DNA from: Micromonospora_G sp044901685
GTDB lineage: Bacteria; Actinomycetota; Actinomycetes; Mycobacteriales; Micromonosporaceae
DNA length: 64,000 bases
Assembly: GCF_044901685.1 (NCBI RefSeq)
Contig: NZ_JBJDPS010000009.1
Coordinates: 124,001-188,000, forward strand
Direction of reading: 5' to 3'
The notes under the pieces were generated by a model. The model saw only the letters and a list, made by a program, of their open reading frames with translations. It ran no database searches and had not been told where the DNA came from. Shown piece by piece: positions 25,083 to 33,899 of this stretch; the first letter of the stretch is position 1, and each line of letters opens with the position of its first letter. The position numbers and the translations under genes are program-made.

Positions 25083-26636
25083 ATGGGACAACAATCGGTG
25101 ACCACCGCCGGCCAGCGCACGCCCGACGGAGACGACAACTACGACGTCATCATCTACGGCGCCACCCTCGCCGGCATCATGGCCGCGCTGCGACTGCGAC
25201 TGCGCGGGCTGAGCAGCCTGGTCCTCGAGCCGACCGGGCACGTCGGCGGGGTGATCGCGGGCGGGCTGGTGAAGTCGGACGCGCCGAACATCATCACGGC
25301 CCTCGCCGGACTCACCCACACGCGCTACTTCGAGGGGATCGGCGCAGAGTACGGCAAGGACGGCGCGGAGTACCGGTTCGAGCCGAAGGTCGCCGAGCGG
25401 GTGGCCCAGCGGCTGCTCGACGAGGCGAAGGCGACGGTACTGGTCGGACACCGCATCCACGGTCCGGACGACCTGGAGATGCGGGGCCGGCGGATTCGAG
25501 GCGTACGCACCACGCGCGGTTGGGAACGGGCCCGGTTCTTCATCGACGCCAGCTACGAGGGTGACCTGATGGCGGCGGCCGGGGTGCCGTACACCTTCGG
25601 CCGCGAGTCCGCCGACCAGTACGACGAGCCGTTCGCCGGCTTCCAACCGGTGCAGGCGCTGCGCCGCAGGGTGTTCCGCCCGAACACCGGCTACCCGGTC
25701 GGACCGGTGCCGGACATGAAGGCGGGCGAGGCCGACGACAAGACCCAGGCGTACAACTTCCGGGGTGTACTGTCGCGCAACGCCGACCGGATGCCGTTCA
25801 CCAGGCCCGACGACTACGACCCGGGGCTCTACCCGCACCTGCGGGCGATGCTGGAACAGCGCGGGATCACCGGGCTCTCCGACATCGTGACCCACACCGC
25901 GCTGCTGCCGAACAACAAGTACCAGACCAACCAGGCCCTCTTCATCGGCTTCGACCTGCCGGGCGCCTCCTGGGCCTACCCGGACGGCACCTGGCGGCGC
26001 CGCGACGAGGTCATCGCCGAGCAGGTCCGGTGGCACCGGGGGATGTTGTACTGGCTCGCCAACGACCCGTCGCTACCGGAGTCGTTCCGCGCCGACACGC
26101 AGACCTTCGGCCTGCCGCCGGACGAGTTCGTGGACAGCCCGTACGGGCACGGCTTCCCGCACGCCCTCTACGTACGCGAGGGGCGACGGATGGTCGGTGC
26201 GAAGGTCCTGACCCAGCACGACCTGCTCAGGCCGAACAACACCAAGGACACCTCGGTCTGCTGCTGGAAGTACGGCATGGACTGCCACGTGGTGCAGTAC
26301 TACACCGAGGGTGACGACACGATCGTCGGCGAGGGCACGCTCAGCGGCACCGAGTACAACCCGCCGGTCGATCTGTACCAGATCCCGGCGGAGGTGCTCT
26401 TCCCCGCCCGGGGCGGCGTCGAGAACATCGCCGTACCGGTCTGTTTCTCGGCCTCGCACGTCGGGTTCAGTTCCCCTCGGATGGAGCCGAACTACGGCAT
26501 GCTCGGCGAGGCGTGCGGGGAACTCGCCGCCCAGTCGATCCAGGCCGACCGTCCGGTGCAGGAATACCGGTACGCCGAACTCGCCGCGGCGTTGGCGGAG
26601 TACGGCAGCGTGCTCGCCCTCCCGGAACTGCACTGA
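25083..26636 (+). CDS. FAD-dependent oxidoreductase, paralogue 3
   Basis: A 517-residue flavoprotein. IYGATLAG at residues 24-31 is the FAD loop, with FIDASYEGDLMAAAGV, KVLTQHD and RMEPNYGMLGEACG matching the same blocks of the 21595-23160 protein, so these two are close paralogues. ATG 25083 is preceded by a GGAAGAGGAAG stretch and lies 21 bp after the previous stop. It ends one base before the GH38 gene's ATG. It is cytoplasmic by sequence. Two similar flavoproteins on opposite sides of the LacI-controlled promoter may act on different positions or linkages of the same glycan; this is speculation. Confidence 0.87.
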   Translation: MGQQSVTTAGQRTPDGDDNYDVIIYGATLAGIMAALRLRLRGLSSLVLEPTGHVGGVIAGGLVKSDAPNIITALAGLTHTRYFEGIGAEYGKDGAEYRFEPKVAERVAQRLLDEAKATVLVGHRIHGPDDLEMRGRRIRGVRTTRGWERARFFIDASYEGDLMAAAGVPYTFGRESADQYDEPFAGFQPVQALRRRVFRPNTGYPVGPVPDMKAGEADDKTQAYNFRGVLSRNADRMPFTRPDDYDPGLYPHLRAMLEQRGITGLSDIVTHTALLPNNKYQTNQALFIGFDLPGASWAYPDGTWRRRDEVIAEQVRWHRGMLYWLANDPSLPESFRADTQTFGLPPDEFVDSPYGHGFPHALYVREGRRMVGAKVLTQHDLLRPNNTKDTSVCCWKYGMDCHVVQYYTEGDDTIVGEGTLSGTEYNPPVDLYQIPAEVLFPARGGVENIAVPVCFSASHVGFSSPRMEPNYGMLGEACGELAAQSIQADRPVQEYRYAELAAALAEYGSVLALPELH

Positions 26637-26637
26637 A

Positions 26638-29600
26638 ATGGCCGGCGTGTCCATCCAGACCCCGGCGGTGCCGGTCGCGCCGCCGCTGACCCTCGCCGTG
26701 CCCGGCGTGGACCTGCCGGCGTTCCAACCCGGGCCGTTGAATGCCTCCACCGGGTGGCGCCCGCACCGGGTCGAGCTACCGTTCCGGGTCGACCCGGTGC
26801 CGGCACCGACCGCCGGTTGGCTGCTCCGGTTGGAGTTCGCCGCCGGTCACGGTCCCTGCCCGGACCTGGAGATCGAGATCGACGGAACGCACCGTGGGCT
26901 GTTCCATCCGTCGGTGCGCCGCGAGGACCGGTCCGAAACCTACCGGCACGGCCCCATCGCCGGTGACGTCACGCTCGACGTGCCGCTGCCGGCGGCCTGG
27001 CTCGGTCCGGGGGAACACGTCGTCGCGCTGACCACGACCGTCGACCGGGACGCGGTGACCGGGCCGGTCACCGGGGTCGGCCTTGCCGACGGCGCGCGAC
27101 ACCGGGAGCAGTTTGGCAACCACTTCGGCAGCGGCATCACCTGGCACCGGCTCACCCTGCTGCCCGCCCCGCCGACCGGGGTGGACCCGGACGCCGGGTC
27201 CGGGCACGGCCTCGACCTGGTGGCGACCCCGCTCTACCTCCACCGGGAGACCGGCCTGTGTCAACTGCTGGAGCTCACGGTCACGGTGGCCGCCGGGTCC
27301 GCGGGTCGGCCACGGCAGGCGCGGGTACGGCTCGGCGACGCCAGCCACGATCTGGAGTTGGACCGGCCGGGGCGGCACTTCGGTCAGGTCCGGGTACGGT
27401 TCCCGGTGCCGGAACTCGTCGCCGTGACCGATGCCGAGGTCCGCCTCGACGATGCCGCCCCGGTCACCTTCACGCTGCGGCCGGGGCGGAAGTGGACCCT
27501 GCACCTCATCCCGCACGTGCACCTGGATGTCGGCTACACCGACCTGCAGGGCAAGGTCCTGGAACTGCACAGCCGCAACCTCGACCGGGCGCTGGACGCG
27601 CTCGATCGGCCGGAGCGGTTCGCCTTCTCCGTCGACGGTTCGATGATCATCGACCAGTACCTGGCCACCCGCTCGGACCAGCGGGCCGCACGGGTGCTCG
27701 CCGCGTTGCGCTCCGGCCGGTTGGCGGTAAACGCCTTCCACAGCCTGTTCCTCTCCGGGGTGGCGAGCCTCGAGGAGGTGTACCGGGCCGCCTACCTGGC
27801 CGCCCGACTCCGTGCCGAGCACCAGGTGCCGGTGACGTACGCCAACCTCACCGACGTGCCCTCGTACAGTTGGGCGGTCCCGTCGATGCTCCGTGCGCTC
27901 GGTATCGACGACTTCGTCGGCATCGAGAACCACCACCGTGGCGGCAACGCCGACAGCGACCAGCAGCACCTGGCGAGCCCGGTGATGTGGGAGGGGGTGG
28001 ACGGCGAACGTGTGCTGACCCATTTCTCCGACACCTACTCCCAACTGCGGTTCATGGTCGGCGACCCGCAGACCGTCACCGGCGGGGCACACTCGTTCCC
28101 CCGGCTGCTGGCCCGTTACGAACGCCCCGACTACCTGCCGCACGACCTCGCGGTGATCGGCACCCACGCTGACAACGAGGACCTCGGCGACGGGGACGCC
28201 GGCTTCGCCGCCCGGTGGAACGCCGTGTACGCGTACCCGAGGATGCGGGTCTCCACCATCCCGGACTACCTGGACGCGGTCCGTCCGCTCGCCGACCGGC
28301 TACCGGTCTGGCGTGGTGACGGCGGCAGCTACTGGGAGGACGGGGTCGGCACCGGTGCCACGGTCGCGGCCGAGCATCGGCGGACACAGAGCGCACTGCC
28401 GGCAGCGGAGGCGCTGGCGGGTCTGGTGGCCCACCTCGACCCCGCCTACCGGCCGCACCGTGCGGTGCTCGACGCGGCCTGGGAAGGAGCCTTGTACGGC
28501 TGCGAGCACACCTGGACCTGGGCGCACGCCAACGCCCACCCGCACGGCGAGCAGGTCGCCGACCAGCTCGACTGGAAGCGGCACCAGGTGCACACCGCGT
28601 ACCGGTCGGCGGTGGACGAGACCCGCCGGGCGCTCAGCCAACTCGGTGAACTGGTGACCACGGCCGGCCCGACCCTGCTCGTACACAATCCGCTGGGCTG
28701 GCGGCGCGACATCGAGGTCGAGGTGGAGGCGAAGGCCGGCACCCCGTTCCTGCTCGACGGTCGGCCGCTCGGCGTCGAGGTGCTGGCGGACTGCAACGGG
28801 CTGCGCCGGTTCCGGCTCACCGTGCCGGACGTCGCGCCCTTCGGCTACCGCGCGGTGCCGGTCGGCGATGCTCGTACCCTCTCGCCCGGCGAGGAGGACG
28901 GGGGCGACGTCCCCGTCCTGGCCCGGGAGGAAGACGACTGGGGGCCGGTGCCGGCGACGTTGACCACCGAGCGGTGGCAGCTCAGGCTCGACCCGGTCAG
29001 CGGCGCGGTGCTCGGGCTCGCCCACCGGTCCAGCGGACGTGAACTGCTCGACAGAACCTCGCCGTGGCGGCTCGGGCAGGTGCTGCATGTGCTCAACGGT
29101 CCCGACTCGCTCACCCGGAGCGACCAGATCGAGCACCCGCACGACCATCACCATTCCGGTATGCCGCACGCCCATCCACCGGCACCTAGGACGACCCTGC
29201 TCGGTCGGCGTCCAGTGGCCGACCGGCCCGAGTTGACGGTAAGCCCGGCGACGATGCGGCCGATCGGGTTGCGACGTGGTTACGACGGGTGGCGACTGCG
29301 TGCCGTCGGTACGGCGCCGAGCCTGCCCCGGATCGAGGTCGACATCGTGTTGCGCGACCACAGCGACCGGATCGACGTGCTGGTCGGGTTCGACAAGGAG
29401 CGGGTGCTCGGCAAGGAGTCGGTCTACGTGGCGTTCCCGTTCGCCGCCGACGACCCGACCTTCCGGTACGACCGGCAGCAGGGCTGGGTCGACCCGGCTA
29501 CCGACCACGCCCCCGGAGCCTGCCACGAGTGGTTCACCACCCAGTACGCGGTGGCAGTCGAGGCGGCGCCGGCCGGTCCGGCGATCGTCTGGACCTCGGC

Positions 29601-30156
29601 CGACGCCCCGTTGTTCACCGCGGGCGACATCGTGCGGGGTGCCTGGCCGGAGCGGTTCACACCGGTCACCGGCGGGCTCTTCTCCTGGGTGATGAACAAC
29701 TACTGGCCCACCAACACCCCGCCGGAGCAGGACGGCTCGCTGACCCTGCGGTACGCCTTCACGCCGCTGCCGGCCTTCGACCCGGTGGTCGCCGGACGGT
29801 TCGCCCGGGAGGTGCGGGCCGCCCCGGTGGCGACCGAGGTGACCCGGCTGGACAAGTTCGACCTCGATCCGAGACCACTGGCCGAACCGGCCGGTTCGCT
29901 GCTCGATCTGGACCTGCCCGAGTGGGTGCACGCCACCGTCGCGCAGTCCCGCCACGGCGACGGGCTGCTGCTGCGGCTGCAGGATCTGGCCGGTCGGCCG
30001 AGCAGTTTCACCCTGCGCCACCCGGCCGGCGAGGCCGGGACCGCGATGTTGTGTCACGCCGACGAGCGTGAGATCGCCCCACGGCGTTCTGGCCCGGACG
30101 GCCGTTTCGCCGTTGACCTGCGCGCCTGGCAGGTCATCACGCTCATCCTGCGCTGA
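26638..30156 (+). CDS. Glycoside hydrolase family 38-like alpha-mannosidase
   Basis: An 1172-residue enzyme. The catalytic core starts near residue 285 with HLIPHVHLDVGYTD, where the HxH and Asp are zinc ligands. The probable nucleophile Asp lies in NLTDVPSYSW near 405, and a further metal-site candidate His is in GTHADNEDLG near 512. A beta-rich N-terminal domain of about 280 residues precedes the core, and the C-terminal half has the usual GH38 beta-sandwich (NPLGWRRDIEVEV). There is a His-rich insertion near residue 840 (HPHDHHHSGMPHAHPP). No signal peptide is visible, so it should act inside the cell on imported sugars. The start is ATG 26638, one base after the previous stop. Sugar specificity cannot be read from the sequence. 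Confidence 0.85.
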   Translation: MAGVSIQTPAVPVAPPLTLAVPGVDLPAFQPGPLNASTGWRPHRVELPFRVDPVPAPTAGWLLRLEFAAGHGPCPDLEIEIDGTHRGLFHPSVRREDRSETYRHGPIAGDVTLDVPLPAAWLGPGEHVVALTTTVDRDAVTGPVTGVGLADGARHREQFGNHFGSGITWHRLTLLPAPPTGVDPDAGSGHGLDLVATPLYLHRETGLCQLLELTVTVAAGSAGRPRQARVRLGDASHDLELDRPGRHFGQVRVRFPVPELVAVTDAEVRLDDAAPVTFTLRPGRKWTLHLIPHVHLDVGYTDLQGKVLELHSRNLDRALDALDRPERFAFSVDGSMIIDQYLATRSDQRAARVLAALRSGRLAVNAFHSLFLSGVASLEEVYRAAYLAARLRAEHQVPVTYANLTDVPSYSWAVPSMLRALGIDDFVGIENHHRGGNADSDQQHLASPVMWEGVDGERVLTHFSDTYSQLRFMVGDPQTVTGGAHSFPRLLARYERPDYLPHDLAVIGTHADNEDLGDGDAGFAARWNAVYAYPRMRVSTIPDYLDAVRPLADRLPVWRGDGGSYWEDGVGTGATVAAEHRRTQSALPAAEALAGLVAHLDPAYRPHRAVLDAAWEGALYGCEHTWTWAHANAHPHGEQVADQLDWKRHQVHTAYRSAVDETRRALSQLGELVTTAGPTLLVHNPLGWRRDIEVEVEAKAGTPFLLDGRPLGVEVLADCNGLRRFRLTVPDVAPFGYRAVPVGDARTLSPGEEDGGDVPVLAREEDDWGPVPATLTTERWQLRLDPVSGAVLGLAHRSSGRELLDRTSPWRLGQVLHVLNGPDSLTRSDQIEHPHDHHHSGMPHAHPPAPRTTLLGRRPVADRPELTVSPATMRPIGLRRGYDGWRLRAVGTAPSLPRIEVDIVLRDHSDRIDVLVGFDKERVLGKESVYVAFPFAADDPTFRYDRQQGWVDPATDHAPGACHEWFTTQYAVAVEAAPAGPAIVWTSADAPLFTAGDIVRGAWPERFTPVTGGLFSWVMNNYWPTNTPPEQDGSLTLRYAFTPLPAFDPVVAGRFAREVRAAPVATEVTRLDKFDLDPRPLAEPAGSLLDLDLPEWVHATVAQSRHGDGLLLRLQDLAGRPSSFTLRHPAGEAGTAMLCHADEREIAPRRSGPDGRFAVDLRAWQVITLILR

Positions 30157-30194
30157 GGACATATCTGGCCGTTCACGACAGATGGGAGAGTGCC

Positions 30195-31805
30195 GTGGTT
30201 GACGCGCGTTTTGACAGGCGTCGGTTCCTGACGATGGTCGGTGGTACGGCCGTGGCGGCCGGTACGGGCGGCCTGCTGTCCGCCTGCGACACGGTGGAGT
30301 CGGGGCGGCCGTCCGGCCCGTCCACCGCCCGGTTGCCCGACTACATCGCTTCCGAGTTGGTCAAGCCGGACCTTCCGGCGACTCCGGAAGGGGTGATGGC
30401 GGCCTACTACCGCTACCCCCGGACGCTGGTCGAAGCCTTCTCCGACAAGCCCGGTGCCGGTGCCGGCGAGGTGTCGATCTTCACGAACATGTTCAACCCG
30501 GTGCCGCCGGGCCTCGGTGACAACAGCTACTGGCAGGAGCTCAACAAGCGGGTCGGGGCTCAGCTCAACATCACGATGACCCCGTCGGGGGACTACCTGA
30601 ACAAGTTGTCGACCGTGATCGCCGGTGGCGACCTGCCCGACATCATGCTGATCTCGGCCCGGTTGACCAGGCGGGCCGACGTGCTGACCCGGCTCTGCGC
30701 CGACCTGGGCGACCTGCTCTCGGGCAGTGCCGTGAAGGACTTCCCGTTCCTGGCCAACATCCCCCGCGACTCCTGGCTCTCCACCGGGTACGGCAGCGGC
30801 ATCTACGCCGTACCGATTCCCCGGGGGGTGGCCGGCACCATCATGTTCTCCCGGCAGGACCTGATCCGGCAGCGCGGTCTGAACCCGGCTCCGGGTAGCT
30901 ACCCGGAGTTCCTCGAACTGGCCACGGGGCTGACAGACGCGCGGGCGAACCAGTGGGCGTTCGGTCACCCCAAGGGCGTCATCACCTTTGTCGGCAACAT
31001 GCTGAACGTGCCGAACGTCTGGCGGGAGGAGGGCGGCAACTTCACCTCGGAGTACGAGACCGAGCAGCGCAAGGAGGCGGTCGCCCGGGTCGCGGAGATG
31101 TACCGGGCGGGGCTGTTCCACCCGGACGCGATGGGCGGCAAGCTGCAACTGCGCGACCTGTTCGGCAACGGCACGCTCGGCCTCACCTCGGACGGGTACG
31201 CGGCCTGGGACATCCTCGCCAGCACGTACAGGGTCGAGGTGGGTGGCGTCGCGGCCCCGGGTTTCAGTGGGGGCGAGGGAGTCAACCGGACCGGCACCCC
31301 GACCTTCGCGCTCACCGCGTTCAGGAAGTCCGACCCGGAACGGCTGCGCAAGCTGCTGCGCATCTGTGACTGGCTGGCCACGCCGCTCGGCACCAGCGAG
31401 TACATGTTCCGCAAGTTCGGGGTGGAAGGTCAGCACTACACCTGGCGCGACGACGTGCCGGTCCGGACCGAGTTGGGCAACACCGAGGTCAAGCTCCCGT
31501 TGGAGTACGTCGCCGAGGCCCCGCCCGTCCTCGGCCCGGCGGACAAGGCGAGGGTGGACGCCCAGCGGGCGTACCAGGAGAAGGTCGTGCCCCGGATGCT
31601 GCGCAACCCGGCCGAGGGGCTCTACTCCGACACCTCGATCGGCAAGTCCGGCGAGCTGGGCAAGATCATCGACAACGTCGAGCTCGACATCGTGTCCGGA
31701 CGTAAGCCGATCGGTGCCTGGGACGAGGCGGTGGCGCAGTGGCGCCGGGCGGGCGGCGACCAGATCCGGGCCGAGTACGTGGCCGCCCGCGCGAGCCACG
31801 GGTGA
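30195..31805 (+). CDS. Sugar ABC transporter substrate-binding lipoprotein (LplA-like)
   Basis: A 536-residue extracellular binding protein. It begins with a twin-arginine stretch (FDRRRFLTMVGG) and a lipobox LSAC with Cys31, so it is exported folded and lipid-anchored. The mature part has the type-1 solute-binding blocks common to large LplA proteins (GGDLPDIMLIS, then GTLGLTSDGYAAWD). It captures an oligosaccharide for the two permeases that follow. The start is GTG 30195 with GGGAGAG upstream, 38 bp after the GH38 stop. Its size of more than 500 residues is typical of importers for plant or fungal polysaccharide fragments. Confidence 0.9.
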   Translation: MVDARFDRRRFLTMVGGTAVAAGTGGLLSACDTVESGRPSGPSTARLPDYIASELVKPDLPATPEGVMAAYYRYPRTLVEAFSDKPGAGAGEVSIFTNMFNPVPPGLGDNSYWQELNKRVGAQLNITMTPSGDYLNKLSTVIAGGDLPDIMLISARLTRRADVLTRLCADLGDLLSGSAVKDFPFLANIPRDSWLSTGYGSGIYAVPIPRGVAGTIMFSRQDLIRQRGLNPAPGSYPEFLELATGLTDARANQWAFGHPKGVITFVGNMLNVPNVWREEGGNFTSEYETEQRKEAVARVAEMYRAGLFHPDAMGGKLQLRDLFGNGTLGLTSDGYAAWDILASTYRVEVGGVAAPGFSGGEGVNRTGTPTFALTAFRKSDPERLRKLLRICDWLATPLGTSEYMFRKFGVEGQHYTWRDDVPVRTELGNTEVKLPLEYVAEAPPVLGPADKARVDAQRAYQEKVVPRMLRNPAEGLYSDTSIGKSGELGKIIDNVELDIVSGRKPIGAWDEAVAQWRRAGGDQIRAEYVAARASHG

Positions 31806-31853
31806 ATGCGCGGTCGTAGTGGTGTCAGTGTCGGGGTGAATCGGAGGAGAGAG

Positions 31854-32939
31854 ATGACTTCCAGCGGGATGTCACGGAGAACGGGGTTGGCGGTGGACCA
31901 CCCGGTCGGGCCCGATCCGGACGGCGCCACCGGCGGCGCGGGTACGACCGCCCCCGGCGACTCCGCTGGCAAGCCTCCCCCGGCTGGGCCGGCGGTGCCA
32001 CCTCGGTCGCGTACGACGTCCAGATCGCTCTCCTCCTGGCGGCGGTTCAAGCGGGACCGGTTCCTGCTCCTGCTCGCGCTGCCCGGAGTCGTCCTGGTGC
32101 TGCTGTTCCAGTACGTGCCGCTGATCGGCAACGTGATCGCGTTCAAGGACTACCAGCCGTACCTGACCATCTGGGAATCGCCCTGGGTGGGGTTCGACAA
32201 CTTCGACGTGATCTTCAATGGCGACCCCGCGTTCCTCAACGCGTTGACCAACACGCTGGTCATCTCGTTCCTCCAGATCGCGCTCGTCTTCCCGGTGCCG
32301 ATCGTGCTGGCCCTGCTGCTGAACAGCCTGCTCAGCGAGCGGATCAAGCGGGTGGTGCAGTCGGTGCTGTACCTCCCCCACTTCATGTCCTGGGTGATCG
32401 TGGTGGCGCTGTTCCAGCACATGCTCGGCAACGCCGGCCTCTACAACACCTGGGCCAGGGCGCACGACCTGCCGCTGCTGAGCATCATCGGCGACCCGGA
32501 CCTGTTCCTGGCCCTGATCACGTCCCAGGTCGTCTGGAAGGACGCGGGCTGGGGAACGATCATCTTCCTCGCCGCCATCTCCCGGGTCGACCTGGAGCTG
32601 TTCGAGGCGGTCGCGGTCGACGGCGGCGGACGACTGAGGCAGCTCTGGCATGTCACCCTGCCGGCGATCCGACCGGTGGTCATCCTGCTGTTCATCCTCA
32701 AGCTCGGTGACGTGCTCTCGGTCGGCTTCGAGCAGATCTTCCTCCAGCAGGGGCCGGTCGGCCTGGAGGCGTCGGAGGTGCTCGACACCTACGTCTACAA
32801 CTACGGGATCGCCGGCGGCAACTGGGGCACATCGGCCGCGGTCGGGCTGGTCAAGGGCCTGGTCGGCGCGGCCCTGGTGCTGGGGGCGAACAAGGTCGCG
32901 CACCTGTTCGGCGAGAGGGGGCTGTACGCGAAATGGTGA
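31854..32939 (+). CDS. ABC transporter permease, LplB type
   Basis: A 361-residue inner-membrane permease. A polar, Pro/Gly-rich N-terminus of about 65 residues is followed by six predicted helices (the first contains FLLLLALPGVVLVLLFQYV) and the EAA loop VAVDGGGRLRQLWHVTLPAI that contacts the ATPase. The start is ATG 31854, chosen over ATG 31806 because GGAGGAGAG stands just upstream. It overlaps the second permease by seven bases. It forms the channel with that protein. The long soluble N-terminus is unusual in length but low in complexity. Confidence 0.9.
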   Translation: MTSSGMSRRTGLAVDHPVGPDPDGATGGAGTTAPGDSAGKPPPAGPAVPPRSRTTSRSLSSWRRFKRDRFLLLLALPGVVLVLLFQYVPLIGNVIAFKDYQPYLTIWESPWVGFDNFDVIFNGDPAFLNALTNTLVISFLQIALVFPVPIVLALLLNSLLSERIKRVVQSVLYLPHFMSWVIVVALFQHMLGNAGLYNTWARAHDLPLLSIIGDPDLFLALITSQVVWKDAGWGTIIFLAAISRVDLELFEAVAVDGGGRLRQLWHVTLPAIRPVVILLFILKLGDVLSVGFEQIFLQQGPVGLEASEVLDTYVYNYGIAGGNWGTSAAVGLVKGLVGAALVLGANKVAHLFGERGLYAKW

Positions 32940-33880
32940 CCCGGACAGAAGAGCGCCCACGACCGACGAAGCTGATGCCAGGGGTCTCCCGGGCTCGCCG
33001 GCTGCGTACCATCAACGGCGCCAACCCGCCCAGCCCGGCGGTACGGGGCCTCAAGGGCGTGGTGCTCCTCGTCGCCTGCGCGCTGGTGCTCACCCCGTTC
33101 CTGGCGGTGATCGCGACCTCGCTCGCCGACCAGGCCCAGATCGCCAGGTCCGGCGGATACGTCCTCTGGCCGGAGAACCCGACCCTCGACGCCTACCGGG
33201 CCATCCTCCGTGGTGGTGTGGTGACCCGGGCGACCCTGGTGTCCATCGGGATCACCCTGGTCGGCTCCGGTCTCTCCGTGGTGGTGACCGCGCTGTTGGC
33301 GTACTCGCTGTCCCGGCCGGGGAGCTGGGGTCACCGGCCGATCCTGCTCCTGGTGCTCTTCACCATGTTCTTCAACGCCGGCATGATCCCGAACTACCTG
33401 CTGATCAAGGAACTCGGGCTGATCGACTCGTACTGGTCGCTGATCCTGCCCGGCCTCACCTCGGCGTTCCAGATCATCATTGTCCGCGCCTTCTTCATGG
33501 AGGTGCCGAAGGAGATCATCGACGCGGCCCGGATCGACGGGGCCAGCGAACTGCAGATCCTCACCCGGATCATGCTGCCGCTGTCGAAGGCGGTCATCGC
33601 CGTCATCGCACTCTTCAACGCGGTCAGCTACTGGAGCGCGTTCTTCAACGCGGTCCTCTACATCAACTCCACCGAGAAGTGGCCCCTCCAGCTCGTACTG
33701 CGCACGTACGTCATCGACAACACCGCGCTCGGGGCCGACCTCCCCGGCGAGGTCATGCCACCGCAGCAGTCGCTGCAGATGGCCATCCTGGTCGTTTCCC
33801 TCATCCCGATCTGCCTGGTCTACCCGTTCCTGCAACGGCATTTCGCCAAGGGTGTCGTGATCGGAGCGGTCAAGGGCTGA
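32933..33880 (+). CDS. ABC transporter permease, YtcP type
   Basis: A 315-residue permease with six helices and the EAA motif ARIDGASELQILTRIMLPL near residue 200. NAGMIPNYLLIKELGLIDSYW is typical of YtcP/LplC partners. It pairs with the upstream permease to import the oligosaccharide held by the lipoprotein. ATG 32933 lies inside the previous gene's end (ATGGTGA). No ATPase gene follows, so an MsmK/MsmX-like ATPase encoded elsewhere must energise the pair. The next gene starts 20 bp downstream after a clear GGAGG. Confidence 0.92.
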   Translation: MVTRTEERPRPTKLMPGVSRARRLRTINGANPPSPAVRGLKGVVLLVACALVLTPFLAVIATSLADQAQIARSGGYVLWPENPTLDAYRAILRGGVVTRATLVSIGITLVGSGLSVVVTALLAYSLSRPGSWGHRPILLLVLFTMFFNAGMIPNYLLIKELGLIDSYWSLILPGLTSAFQIIIVRAFFMEVPKEIIDAARIDGASELQILTRIMLPLSKAVIAVIALFNAVSYWSAFFNAVLYINSTEKWPLQLVLRTYVIDNTALGADLPGEVMPPQQSLQMAILVVSLIPICLVYPFLQRHFAKGVVIGAVKG

Positions 33881-33899
33881 TCCCCGCAAGGAGGAACAG

